Assembly (NCBI GenBank): GCA_009103225.1 | Contig: RHPI01000818.1 | Coordinates: forward strand, 247,846 to 311,845 | Length of the DNA stretch: 64,000 bases | Direction of reading: 5' to 3' | DNA from: Chlorokybus atmophyticus | Taxonomy: Eukaryota > Streptophyta > Chlorokybophyceae > Chlorokybales > Chlorokybaceae | In this document: positions 1-13,500 of the stretch, in pieces | How positions within the stretch are numbered: position 1 is the stretch's first letter | Layout: the number at the start of each line of letters is the position of its first letter | The notes under the pieces: model-generated | Told to the model about the DNA's origin: nothing | Database searches by the model: none | What the model saw: the letters and a program-made list of their open reading frames with translations, nothing else | Translations under genes and position numbers: made by a program

Positions 1-180
1 ACGTAAGCAAAACCCTGTTCTCGAAATGAACGTAGCACTATTGCTTACTCCAAATTCTGTACGCGGAGCACTAGACCCGATATGCCTACACACAGGCCAA
101 ACTTTGTGGCGGAAACTGTAGCCAGCGACACTACACTACAGCAAGCACAGTAAGAGCATAATTTTCCATAGACCTGCACC

Positions 181-3100
181 ATGGCGGCGGCGGCGGTGGG
201 CGCGTTGGTGGTGGGCGCCGGGGTGAGAGGGATTGCAGCGGAGGGGCTTTCAGCTTCCGGGAGGCGGCAGGGTGTTCAGAGAGTGGCTGCGCAGGAGAGA
301 GGGGCGTTCTGGGGTTGCCAGCAGGTGGTGCTAGGGTTGCATGCGTGCGGCGGTAGCAAAAGCAGGAGGCGGCGGCGGCGGGCTGGGCCGGCTGCGGTGA
401 GCGCTGTGCTGCTGGAGAATGACGTGGACGCTAGCACCTCCTCGTCTGGCAACGGTGCCACAAGCAATGGCAACGGTTCCGACGTCGTCACGCCGCCCTC
501 CCGAACCTCAGGACGCAAGGCTGCAGGCACCAAGGGTGCTTCGTCTGTCAGCTCAGGAATCAAGCTGGAGAAGGTTTGTGCTTGTGCTACTTAGCTATAC
601 AGTGTGTTTGTAACCAATTCAGCTCAAGTTCCGCGCTGGTGAAGAATTCAAGCTCCAGACTAATTTGTTTTAATCATGCGTGTACCAGCGTGCAATCATT
701 CATAATGCGATTTGCTTGCTGGGCAAATGCTGCAAGCTCTGCATACGTAGAGAATATCGTACGAATGCTTGCGCGCGCATACGCCGATTGCCTGGTTGTA
801 CATGGTCGCATAGAGATTGCATGTACACTGTTCCCTATGGCTGCGTACGACTTCAACGTGTGCCTTGGGAGTAGGATGCCGTGGTTCAGGCTTTATGTCG
901 TGTATGTAGATTGTGTCATGCACATGTGGTGAACTATGTGCGCAACAAGTCTGTCTATTGGTGCATGTGCATGCATGCCATGAGAATTGGTAGTTGCAAC
1001 TGCCGCAGCATGTACGAGTGCATCTGCGAAACTCCCCAAGCCAAGTACTGATTGATGAGTGTGCAGTGCGGTGCTTCGTATTCGTAGATACTCGTGTGGT
1101 TGTACATCCGGTAGTCTCAATTGCTTGGCCGATGTCTGTTGCATGTCTTGCTGCATAAACAGCGTCAGGCTGCCGTGATGACTACACTTGATCAATAGTC
1201 GCCATCTGTTGTGTCACTCTCATCAACTCCCCCCCNNNNNNNNNNNNNNNNNNNNNNNNNNNNNNNNNNNNNNNNNNNNNNNNNNNNNNNNNNNNNNNNN
1301 NNNNNNNNNNNNNNNNNNNNNNNNNNNNNNNNNNNNNNNNCCCCCCCCCCCCCCCCCCCCCCCCCTACCCCACCAGGACAGTCTCTTTGATCCAGCATGA
1401 CATTTGTCGTAGATTGAACTTGATTGGCACGCAGGTCAGCAAAACCTTCAAGAACGCACAGGTTCTTAAGGATGTTTCCTGGGAGGTGAAAAAAGGTGAG
1501 CGTGTTGGCTTGGTTGGAGTCAATGGCGCTGGCAAGACAACACAACTCAAGATCATTGCTGGTCTTATGGAACCCGATGATGGCGAGGTGCGGTAGAAGC
1601 TAGGCCTTGCATGGAGACACTCAACAGGCTGGTACTAAGATCATGTGCTTGTCCTTGACAGGTTATCAGAGCCAATAACCGCATGCAAATCGCATACCTG
1701 ACGCAAGAGTTTGACGTGGTACCCACGCGCACTGTGCGAGAAGAGTTCATGAGTGCGTTTGCAGAGCAACTCGCTGTCCAGAAGGAGATTGAAGAAGTGC
1801 AAGTGGGCATTGAGAATGCTACCGAAGACATGGATCTGCTGACACAGCTGTTGGATAGGCTGGACGTGTTGCAGCGAAAGGCAGAGTCGGTTGACTTGTA
1901 CAGCATGGACAAATTCATAGACAAGATGATGCCCAGTTTAGGTTTCACCTCTGAAGACAATGATCGGTTAGTGGCGTCCTTCAGTGGGGGTTGGCAGATG
2001 CGGATGTCCTTAGGAAAGGTATGCAGCGTGCACTGATCGTTATGTGTTGCTGTGGTTGTCTGGCCTATTCAATAGCATGCATTGGTGCTGCCAGATATTG
2101 CTACAAGAGCCAGACCTTTTGCTACTTGATGAGCCTACGAACCATCTGGACCTGGATGCGATTGAGTGGCTCGAAGGTTACCTTAAGGGACTGGAAGTAC
2201 CAATGGTCATAGTATCCCATGATCGAGAATTTCTGGATCAGCTATGTACGAAGATTGTGGAGACAGAGCTGGGAGTGTCCACCACGTACTCTGGCAACTA
2301 CAGCGAGTTTGTTCGCCAGAAACAGGTGGGTCAAGGCGTGTTGTCTGCATCATTCTTTGTTCCACATCACTCTACAGCAGTTGCATCGCACATACTCGTC
2401 GCAGTGTGATTGATGGTGCTGGGCGCTTGTGTGCAGGTGAACTTTGAGATGCAGATGGCAGCATACGAAAGGCAGCAGAAGGAAATAGCACGACAGGAGG
2501 AGATGATAGCGCGGCTTGGAGCCGGTGCCAACGCAGGGCGCGCCACCACAGCAGAGAAGACGCTCGAGAAGCTGGCTGCTGAGGGCCAGCTGGTGGAAAA
2601 GCCGTTCGTTCCCAAACAGAACCGGTTCAGGTTCCCGCAGACAGAGCGATCAGGAAGAGACGTGCTCAGGATAGAAGGCCTTACGCAGCTTTACGCCGAC
2701 AAGGTTTTGTTTCAAGATGCTGAGCTCTTGGTTGAGCGAGGGGAGCGCATTGCTATTATTGGGCCAAATGGTTGCGGTAAGCAAATGGTTTTGCAGTCAC
2801 TGCTTGCTGCAGTCCCATGCATGGCAACTGACAAGTTCTCTCTTCATTTGTTAGGGAAGTCAACACTGCTTCGATTCATCATGGGTTTTGAGAAGCCGCA
2901 AGATGGCAAGGTGGAGTTGGGGATGCATCAGGTATGGTCACATGTCAGCTAGTTTCTGCTTTTGGGCTTGCTTTATGTCTACGCTCTTCTGGACTGCCCA
3001 CTTTTGCTGCCGTGCAACAACTCATCATTGCTTATCATAACACATCACTGACTCAGATGGTCATGGCTGACAGATGAAGGCGAACTATTTTGAACAAAAC

Positions 3101-3903
3101 CAAGCAGAGGCACTCGATTTGTCAAAGAGTGTGATTGGAACCATTGAAGATGTGGCATTTGACTGGTCGCAGCGGGACATCAAGGGCCTGCTGGGCAGGT
3201 TTCTCTTCAAGGGAGATGCATCTCACAAGAAAGTTGAGTGGCTGAGTGGAGGCGAGAAGGCGCGGCTCGCACTAGCAAAGTTTATGGTCACCCCTGCGAA
3301 CGTGATGGTGCTCGATGAGCCCACCAACCATCTTGACATTCCATCCAAGGAGATGCTTGAAGATGCCCTTAGGAACTTTGATGGCACTGTCATTGCAGTG
3401 TCCCATGATCGGTATTTCCTGAAGCAGGTTAGTGCACTCACAGTTCAGTCGACACGGGCACACATACACGAGCCCGCATGCATTAACACAGCAATACACC
3501 TGCATGAACCCAACCAATCTGTTGCACGCAGATTGTGACTCGCGTTGTTGAGGTCAAGGAGGGTAAGTTGGTCGACTATGAGGGCGACTACGGGTATTAC
3601 CTTGAGAAGAATGAGGACGCTGCTGAGCGCGAGGAAGTCCGTGAAGCCGCAAAGGTTGAGGTTGAAGCCAAGCCGAAGGCCAAGTCAAAGATGTCCAAGG
3701 CAAGTGACCATTTGGAATGTAACTGTTGCGGCTAAAAGTTCCAAGACAAAGTTTGTCGAGGTAGGTCACTCATGTCTGCGTCATTGCTGCTCGCTTCCTT
3801 TCAGGCTGAAAAGTCGCTTGACAAGAAGGAAAAGGCAAAGCAGTTTGGGTCTGGGGGCGCAGCAAAGGGTAAGATTGCCAAGAACGCCAAGCGCTGGAAC
3901 TGA
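181..3903 (+). CDS. ABCF5: ABCF-family ATPase, plastid ABCF5 (GCN20/EF-3-like) type
   Basis: Nine exons: 181-573, 1435-1587, 1662-2018, 2095-2325, 2437-2776, 2855-2931, 3074-3427, 3532-3699, 3805-3903; 723 residues, all phases agree. Residues 1-130 are Ala/Arg/Ser-rich and look like a plastid transit peptide. Two ABC cassettes follow: Walker [10 protein letters not shown] (about 159-167), signature SFSGGW (about 288-293), Walker [13 protein letters not shown] (about 310); then Walker A GPNGCGKST (487-495, its Gly codon split by an intron), signature [13 protein letters not shown], Walker [13 protein letters not shown]. The tail ends KNAKRWN, as in plant ABCF5. There are no membrane segments, so this is a soluble twin-ATPase of the class that acts on ribosomes, here probably in the plastid. 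Intron 8 has a GC donor (3700). Intron 1 contains an assembly gap. The family call is firm; ABCF5 rather than a sister clade and the plastid location are inferred. Confidence 0.93.
1236..1340. other. Assembly gap inside a poly-C tract
   Basis: A run of 105 N in ABCF5 intron 1, with seven C immediately on the left and 25 C on the right. The unresolved stretch is probably a long C homopolymer rather than missing coding sequence, because both flanking exons join in phase without it. Confidence 0.9.
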
Positions 3904-6880
3904 CCTGCTGGTCTCAATTTGTACATTAGCTTATCTCTATTGATGGTACTGAGTAGCACTCGCTCAATGTGGCGCATTGTAGTCGGTTGTGTTCTAGTTG
4001 CTAGTAGTAGCTTGTAAGGTTGCAATAAGCATTCAATCGTAATCAGTTTGTGAGCCGTGTTTGGGCCAACGTTTGCAGCATGCCATACAGCGCAGTGTTT
4101 GTTGACGTAGTCATGGTTGAATGTGTCATGTTGATGCTGACAGGCTTCCACATGACACAAGTTGCTGGTGCATGGAGCAAGGACTCGTGCGTTGCACCAC
4201 AGTTGCATACCAGTTCGATGGTCTGTTGTTGTTCGCTCACCGGGCGATAGCAAGGATAGCAGTGAGTGTGCAGTGCTCCAGCAGTGCTGTACAAATCGCA
4301 AGTACCACAGGATCCAAATAATGTGCCAGGGGCACAAATACCTCTCGCACAAACCATGTACGGCAAATATGGCACAATCGATCAATATAGCGTAGGGAAT
4401 ACGCCTAGCCCATTGCAGTTTAACTGCAAGTTGTGCTGATCAACAGCACAGTATTTGGTCGGGACAGCCTACGACGCCTATGTGCACATACACCCGTAGT
4501 TGTGGTACTGACTCGATTGGCACCTTGATACCTGTCATGACATGTCTTGACCAACATATGCGTGTCCTGCATTTTGTGTACAGCAGGCCTTCCTGGCCGT
4601 ACCTGTACGATATCAAGAAGATGGTGATGTGTAGGATAACCGTCAGGCTGTTATCAGCATGCATATCAACACCATGCATCACATGCAGCAAACCATACGC
4701 ACCTCCTTGCTGCATATACGATCAGTGTTACAAGGCTCCGATCAGCACCTGAGTGTACAACTCCTGACCCCAACACCCACTCCTGCACAACATATAGCAT
4801 ACGACACCACTCAGTGCGAGTAATGGACTCTACATCAGCCAGTCCGACTGGCTGATATGCACCCTTGCAGCTCGCAACGCCGATGCTACCAGCCAAAATG
4901 GCTGAAGCTATTGCAGCTTGCATGGCCACCAACATGCGCTGATCATATCATGTCACGAAGCGTGGCATGAAGCATGGCTCCAGCCCTGCGTGGACATCAA
5001 TTGTTGCACAGCTGGTTTGTATGTATTGGTAGTCTTGAGAGCACCTTACCCTAGGAGCAACACCACACTGGTATGCCACAGCACGGGCACGGGCATGACG
5101 TGCACACCCGCACGTGCGCGCTCATGCATCTGCGCACACCAAACAGGCCCTGCGTCAACTTGCAATCACACCTCACCACAGCCACGCACTTGTGCTGGCC
5201 AGAGTCAAGGGCACTGCCAACTTGTCGTCCGTACCAAACCTGCATGTAGATGAAACTGATGCTTGCCTGGTAAATGTCACATGTGTTGCGATGTATGCAA
5301 ACGCGCACGCAGTGGACGTGCAGCAGCAACAACTGTGCTTTGCAACGCAGTACCAACACTACACGCATGTTTCTGTAGCAACGTTGGCGATGTGGCTGAG
5401 TCCGTGCACACGTAGGTGCGTGCAGCTGGGCAATGCGGGCAATGCAACCCCTCGCAAAAAGGAACACAAGCGACTGCAGAGTTCGTGTGGGTGTGGGCAG
5501 TCCCAAAAGAACGCACGCATGCACAGACACATGCAAGCGCACACACGCACACACCCACACCCACACGCGAATGTCATCAACACCTCCCAACCATAGTCGC
5601 GCGCGCGCACGCACGCACGCACACATGCATGCATGCTTGCACCCACGCACGCAGCAACAGCAACTTGGATGGCACCAACCCGCGAATGCCGATAGCTAGC
5701 GGCGAGCCACTTTCGATCAACTGCGCTACCAGGTTGTCCCTGTCTTATGATCTGATGGATGACCCTGATCCCTGAACTGGATACAAATGTTTGTAGCTGA
5801 ACCACAAACCTGACTTGTGGTGCACAACTGCGTGTTACTTGACTTGCAAGACGAAGTAGATGGCAAGGGTACATCTGGACTGAGTACGAATCTAACAATT
5901 GAAACGTTGGGCATGCTTTGTTGTGCTCTGAAAGCACACAGCAAGAGTGTTTGTGCCATATACACACAACCACTCGTCGCTGCATAAGTTGTGGCGTGCG
6001 AGCGTAAGTAATGCTCTGAGCCTACAGATGACATGCATAAACAACTTGTGCACACACACGTGTTAAGCGGGTGATCAGGTAGGTGAACATGAAGTGATGA
6101 CGGATTTTATATTATATTGGTGATGGTGATGACGCTGCTAAGTTTGACTGACGACAATGCCAGATCAGTTAACGTATCACCTGCAGTTGCCTGTTGGCTG
6201 CTCAGAAGGTGAAGAGGTGTGCCCCATCGCGCACATCACGCCAGTTGATGTGATCAAGATGACACAAATTGTGTAGTGTTGACTGCAGCCTAAAGCAAAG
6301 AACAAATGTTTCAGGCGTTGTCACACTCCATGCGCACGCATGCATGCTTACATATGCAGACGCCCACGCATGTGCACACACACACACACACGTGCGCGTG
6401 CTTGCGCACATAGGGGTGGTGCTGAGTGTTGAACATGGCAAACATGTGCAATGCACGGACTTGAAGGCTTGCATTTCTCTGGAGACGTTTCCCTCCACTC
6501 ACTCTCCACACCCAACCATCCACTCGAAGTGCGAGTGCGCGGAGTGTGGCGCACATACACACATACACACGCACACCCATGCACACACGCACAAGCGCCC
6601 ACACAGAGAGAGAGAGAGAGAGAGATGTGTCAAACTGCTGACTGTACCCACCTGCCTTTGGACCCCGTTTTCACGAGTTGAGACGCTGAACGCTGGTAAA
6701 ACGGCTGGGCCAGCTAGAGATGAGCTCATCACCAACTCACGCTCTTCCCTGTGGTGTTGTTGTTGTTGTGCTTGCAGCAATCAGCACCGCCAATCTGCTG
6801 AGAGAGGTTGGCGGTGCTGACCTTTCGTCGGGGCGATAGGCTTGGCTGCTGCTGCTGCTGCTGCTGCTGCTTCTTCTTTT
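3904..6880. other. Gene-poor region downstream of ABCF5
   Basis: No convincing coding exon is visible. Reading frames here are Cys/His/Thr-rich translations of alternating CA/TG DNA (strongest at 5480-5660 and 6320-6620), not proteins. A (GA)n run lies at 6604-6625. The first few hundred bases should hold the ABCF5 3' UTR. Confidence 0.6.
4834..4856. repeat. Perfect 10 bp hairpin, 3 nt loop
   Basis: Inverted repeat ATCAGCCAGT / ACTGGCTGAT around a CCG loop, about 0.9 kb past the ABCF5 stop. One of many short hairpins in this window. Confidence 0.8.
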
Positions 6881-7076
6881 CTATCCGTTTCATCGAGGCC
6901 TTGTGCGAGGTACGGACACTGCGAGAGCTCAAGCTCGACAACCGTGCGTGCGATACGCGACGCCTGTCGTGTGCCAGCGCTTGGCCGTACTGAGCGCACC
7001 CTACGCTTCCGTACTGAGCGCACTCATCGCTTTGCAGGGGGAAAGCAGCGGCGGCGGCGGCGGCGGCGGCGGCGGC
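6845..7076. repeat. Trinucleotide repeats (GCT)n and (GGC)n
   Basis: A (GCT)n run at 6845-6870 and a (GGC)n run at about 7047-7076. Between them, around 6890-6980 on the + strand, one frame reads FIEALCEVRTLRELKLDN, which resembles one leucine-rich repeat. No start, complete exon or second repeat could be joined to it, so it is recorded only as a possible LRR-gene fragment. Confidence 0.5.
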
Positions 7077-7559
7077 AGGGTGGCAGTAGCTGTCGTTGTC
7101 ATTGTCGTGGTACTTCTGGTTGTGGTTGTTTGTCCACGTTGGGCTATCGGTATCGTGCACTTTGAGGTGGGCAACTCAACACCCTGCGTTTTGTTTTCTC
7201 TTCTCCTGGGGGCGGAAGTGAGTTGACACTTGCCTGCAGCTTGGTTGTCAGTCTGAGATTGCAGCAAAGACATGTGCATGCAGCTGGACTGTTGTAGCGA
7301 GATCCGTAACTTGCATATCCTCACTTACGCAGTAGGCTTGTGTGCAATCCCCAGCCACCATACAAGCTGAACAGAGTCCAATGGTAGTCTAGTGAAAAGG
7401 AAGACAAGGACCAGGGACATGCTCGTTTTTGGCGTGTGGTGCTTGCTGCACTGAGGTTCAAAAGTTTACAAACAGGGAGTGTACTGTGCTGCTGATTCCT
7501 GTTGGCGGACAAGTTTCAGGTGGCAGCACACATGCACCTCTCCCTGATCATCACGCTGT

Positions 7560-10500
7560 GACTGACGCCAGCGGACCCACAAGTGAGTGAGCCAAGTGCC
7601 ACAACATTGAAACCCACTGCTCTTGCACACACATGCAAACGCACGAAGACGCACGCACATGCACGCGCATGCCTAGAATCACGTCATGCGCAGTGCGTGT
7701 GCACGTGGAGAGCGTGCACACGCGCACACCAACGCACACAAAAGTGCATGGTTAGCGTAAGGTATTACACTATCAATCAGCAGTCTTCGTGGCCTGCCTG
7801 CTCGTGTGCACCCAAGCCAAGTTGAGTTGGAAAGTTGCGAGCACAGTGTCGAGGAAATCCATCGAATTACTCAATTCACCAGACATGATCACTGCACTGT
7901 GGTCATGCGTGCATCAACCTCATTCAAGCTGCCCAGCTGGCGCGTGACTCAACGTCACACACTAGGACCTCCAAGTTGCAAAATGTTGAGTGCATGTTAA
8001 CAGGGCGATCATAAAAGGTTGCGCAGGTTGTCGTGTTGTGTCACGGCCGTCATTATCAGTCACGATGACAAAGAGTAGTAGTAGCAGGAGGACGCTATTC
8101 TGCTTCTTGGTGGTCTGTGTACTTTGGTTGTGGTTGTGTACTGTTGTTGGAGAAAGGACACTGCTGTGGAGTTGGAGGCGTGCCTGTCAAGGTTCTGCTC
8201 AGGCCGGTAAGGCACACAACCACAACCACAACAACGGTTTCCAGAATACAGAACGTTTGCCTATATGCATGTAAGTTCAGCCTTGACGCCAAGTAGTGCT
8301 GCTTGCCCACTCGATTGGTAGCAGGCCAGTATCATATTGCCAGCATGTCCGTCTGCATACGTACCTACACACATGCTCATGCGCACGTTCACACGCACGT
8401 GCGTGCAAACATACGTACACACACACGCGCGCGGGCGCGTGCACCCACCCACCCATGTACGGGCGCCCGCACGTGCACGCGCACACGCACACATACACAG
8501 AGGACAATGGCGTTTGTTTCAGGTCGTACCCAACACTCTGTTGCTTGCATATATGCTGGTATAACCCACACATGCATGGCCAGGGGATGCGTTGAATGTA
8601 GCAGTTGTAGGAGAAATGTTGTTGTGCCGCAGAGCAATGTACGAAGAGAAGGAGAACCACACGTGTGACGCAGTTCTCTACAACCTTGCAGAAGCGTTTG
8701 CAGCATCCCACCACACACCGGCACGCACTGCACGTGGCACATGCGTGTGCCACGCATGCACACGCACACGCATGCAGGTCTTGTGCTGCCTCTCTTCGCG
8801 CAGCCTTGCGAGCACAGGACACAGGTGAGTGTAACACACACTATGGCTGCACGTCGTGCATGCATCAGGGGAAGTGCACACTTGTCATGATGACGGTGGT
8901 GGTGGTGGTGGTGGTGATGGAGATGGTGATGGTGATGGTCGCAGAGTAGTAGTGTCATCAGGTGGCATGCCCCAAAACACAAGTGCGTCCCTGTGCAGCA
9001 ACATGGACTTGAACTTTTCTCTCATACGCACATAATCGTGCACGCACAGATGCGTGCAGCGTAACAGACACTGCAGACAAGTTGTGACGTCGCACATGTT
9101 GCTACCTTAACGTTAGTTCATACGTGTGTTGGTTGAACTTCAAAGCAGGAAACGCAATCATGTTGGTATGTGTTACCCGGTTTGCTTGCGTTCGTCAATG
9201 AAACAGGGCATTACCTGGCAGACGCAGAAGTTTGTCACTCAAGGGTCTTTCCCAAGCTGGCAGGTTAGTAACACATCATTGCATATTGCATTGCAGCGCT
9301 GCTGACAGTGGCCACTCCCACGTAGTGCCCAGATGTTCGCCTGTACACGTTGCACACACTTATAGACGCATACGCACACGCACATGCACGCGTGCATGAC
9401 TACTAGTATATGGTGAACATAAGCAACAAGCCTAGGTAGGTGCAAGCCTCGCACCTACCTTAGCAAGTTTGTTGCTTGCCATTTCCCTACTAGAGTAGTC
9501 ACGCTAAGCCCCATGCAAATGCGCACACGTGCACACGCACACAAGCGCGCATACATGCACGCACACATGCATACACACACGCATGCACATACGTATGACT
9601 GCATTGACTTGAACCAGTCGTGGCGGTCTACCGGCACGGATGCACTTAGTCTAAGTCACGTTGGAATGGTTGATGGACATCGAGTGAAGTTGCTTAGATC
9701 ACCAGATATCACTGCATCTTAGTCACGCGTACATCAACATCAAGCTGCTCAGCTTGTGGTCGTGTGACTCAACAATGTTACGAGTTGGGGTCATGCAATA
9801 TGACCCCCAACTCGTAACTTTGTTAACTTTGCGCACCTGTCCTTGCGTGCGTGCGTGCGTGCGTGCGCGTGTGCGTGTCGGCAGGGGAGCAACAAACATT
9901 ACCCATGTTGTAGTTGATATCACATACGTTGTCACCCATCATGGTGACAGAGAGAAGGAGGAGGACTCATTCGTGTTGAACTGATTCAGATTTCGGTTGT
10001 GCTTGCTGTTGGCCATAGGCATCCAACCCTGGCCAGGGAAGGTGGAAGTGTGTCTGTCAAGGACCTGCTCCGGCTGAAGGTAAGCTACACACCTTGTACA
10101 CATACACACGCGCACATACACACGCGCGCACTAACCAACGCACGCGCACATGCCCATGCGCACGCACAAGCATGTGTGCATACACAACCACATATAGTGT
10201 AATATAATATTGTATCAATATAACACTATAGTTGTATAGTGTACAAAACGATGACAACGGATGGGTTCGTGCCGTGCACCTGAACACTCCGTTGCTTGTG
10301 CATACCTCACAGGCGCAACACCATCCGCGGCAAGTGAGGAGTGGCAGCATCAGTCAGGTTGGGTACTGACTTGCATCTCACAGCAGGGGCTAAACTCAAC
10401 TTGGCAAGCCAGCATGGTGGAGCCTTGCTTCAACAGTCAGTGGTAAAGCGATGCGCATGGGGGCTTGGGGTGGATGGCTTGTACAGATGGCCATGCACGC

Positions 10501-13500
10501 ACGTGTGAGACTTGTTGTTGCCATAATTATCTGCAAGAGGAGTTGGAAGGGACACAGCCCCTCTACATCAATCGTGCAGAACCGTTGTTGAGCGGGCAGC
10601 AAAAGATAGCACAGGGCTCCCCGGCTCGACGCAAAGGAGGAGACAGAGGGTTTCCTGATGTGAGGCTTTGGACACACGCGCACCCACGCACCCACTCGCA
10701 CTCACAAGCACGCATGCACGCACGCAGGGCTTGTGCTGCCTCTCTTCTCCAGGTTGCCGCATGGAAGCTCTCTCTGCACCTGAGGAGCACAGGTGAGTAA
10801 GACAACGGCTGTGCGTGCATTATGCGCGCTTCCAGGGCATATGGACACCAGTCCTGATGTGATGGTGGTGATGATGGCAGGGTAGTGGTGTCATCAGGCG
10901 GCATGTGATAACGACCCAAGTGTGAGTCCCTTGTGCAGCGTGACATTTGGCACCGTATTGTTACTAGGGAGGCAAGGCAGGCTCATTCATAACTGCAGGC
11001 GCTGCAGATTGCCGAGAAGAGCCCTTCTGTCTGATGCCAGCGTGCCCAACTGTGCGCAACTGCCCGACACTGCCACTCACACATCGCTTGCCACAGGTTG
11101 CGCGTGCGTGCTTGCAAGCGCGTGTGTGCGCGGGTGCGGGTGCGGATGTGTGCGTGTGCTCGCGCGCGCGCGTATGTGTGTGGGTCGGTGGGTGGGTGGG
11201 TGGTAAGCGCTTGGGTGGGGGTAGGGGTGGGCGTGGGGGTGCCACCCACACGGTGTGCGCGTGTGTCCACGGGGTCTCAATGAGGGCAGTGCCTTCGTTG
11301 TAGGGTATTTTCAAACATAAGCTTAGGCTCAAGCTTCCCCGTGTAATCAGGCGCATGGCTCATGCATACACGGTGATACACATGCAAGTACGTCTGAATC
11401 AGATCTGATGGCGCATACGGAGCAACTGCCTGTGTATTGTTGTTGCCACAAAGTTATGCAAGACAGGAGCAGCTACCAACATTTACACTCCGCCAATGGC
11501 GACTAAGGTAGGGAAATTTTCTATGGATACATACTTTAGCTGCACGTGTGCACACGCGCACGCACACACACTGGTCTTATGCAGGAGATTACCTTAGCCG
11601 GCGAGGATGCTTTTGAGTTTTGACGTAGAGCCTCTCCTCCGAGATCACCAAGACTTTCTCCACCACCTCTGGCGATCTTGGCGATGAGCCGCATGCGCAT
11701 GCATCATTGCATCTTGTATGGGAGGACGCAAGCATCTCGTACACACATGCACACATACGCGGAGCAAAAACACTCGCATGCACGTGTCGCATGCGCACGT
11801 CCCCGCCACTCGAGCACGTCTTGTGCTACCTATCTTCTCCACACTGCGTGCGGGGAGTCTCCGCGCCTTGTGACCATAGCACAGGTGAGGCATTCAAGCA
11901 CGAGGCTCTACTCATTTCAAAGGGGTGCATCAGGGTCAATGAATGCAACCGCAACAACGGGGATGTATAATGGCAGACATTATTCTTGTCAGCCCAAATG
12001 CAAATTGACTTGAACATTAATGCAGGAAGGCTTCGCCATCAGCCAACGGCTGCATGGACTGCAGCAAGGCGCATGCTTTGGTTTGGAGATTTGCATTGCA
12101 TTGGACACATGCGTATTCTCTGCGCAGAGTCTCTGTCTGTGTGCACAGCAAGTACGGGAAACTGCTTTCACGCGCTTATAACCCCACTCCAACGCATGCA
12201 TTCAGTGTGTCTGTGCTTGTTACAGATTCATTGAAACAGCGTGGCGGGCACCGTGTCTTTCGCAGCACGCTCAACACGCTTGAAGATGGGGCGGGGGCAT
12301 AGAGCCATGATAGAGGGGAAGTCACTGCTCAAAGCAGATATGGCACATGAGGACACTGCGAACTGTACTGTTGATGTTCAACACTCGCAAGGGGGGGTAC
12401 CTACCTTACTTGCATGCTCCCCTTCCAATAGGCGCATTTTACATCAGAACATCATGCGCTGGCAACTTGTGCAAGTATGGTCTTAACGGGACTGCATGTT
12501 CACTGTCAGATGGCGCATGCACCAACACGCATCCGTGTATGCACTGTGTGAGCGCACATTGCAGGCAGGTTGATGTATACCATCTATAATAGTCATAGGT
12601 TGAGCTTCATCATACATGCAGTACGACTAGTCAGCTCTGTCATGGCTGCAGCATGCAGCCCACCTTTAGTGCATGCACGATGCAGACTGACACATTTGCG
12701 CCTCCAAGCATAAATGCAGGTGGCCTCAACTCGACATTATACTTTCTGCTAGTACAGACGTTACAGATTCGCATTGTCGTGGTCCTCGTGTTTGCTACGC
12801 AATGCACGCAACACGTCATTTGAAGCAAGTTATGAGTGGCAGCGTCATCGTTGGATGGGCACTGGTTTGTTTGCATGTGATAGGAGGGGCTCACCTTGGT
12901 AGAACAGAATGTGGACCCTTTCTACAGCGCGGTGAAGCGATGCGCCAGTGGGCCCGATGTGGGTTGCTCGTGCATATGGCTACACATGCGTGCATGTGAG
13001 ACCATCTCATATGCACGCAACAGGTTGGTGTTGTTGCCACACACAAGGTTGGAATGCAGGAGCAAGCAGTCATCCGCAGCAACCTTCTCCCTACAGAAGC
13101 GTTTATATCATCCCATCAAACACCCGTCAGCGGGAGCATTAGCCCGCGCAAAGCGCTCCCTGGCTCAATGCAAAGGAGACTGAGGGGGGGAATTTCGAAC
13201 AAAGGTTCAACACACACGCACTGCGTGCGTGCGTGGCACGCACGCACACGTGCACGCGGGTTTTGTGCTCCCTTTCTATCGTGTGTCGCACGCGGAAGCT
13301 CTCTCTGCGCCTTGCGCGAGCACATACAGGTAAGTGTACGATGGCCACGTCTACACCAGAGTCAGTCAGTGGATAGTCAGTTATGGTGGAAGTACTGGCA
13401 GGTAATAAGCAACCCACAAGTGAGTGAGTCCCTGTGCAGCAACATTGACATGCTCCTTGACACATACACGCGCATGCCCAAGCACAAGGGTGAGGGCGAA

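Noticed and set aside
5051-5985. Several 100-200 codon overlapping frames on both strands
   Set aside because: They are translations of CACGCA/TGCGTG repeats (strings of Cys, Val, Ala, His, Thr), open on both strands at once, with no family resemblance.
8389-8982. His-rich minus-strand frame of 197 codons
   Set aside because: The His run comes from a (GGT)n/(GAT)n microsatellite; the block belongs to the decayed tandem array.
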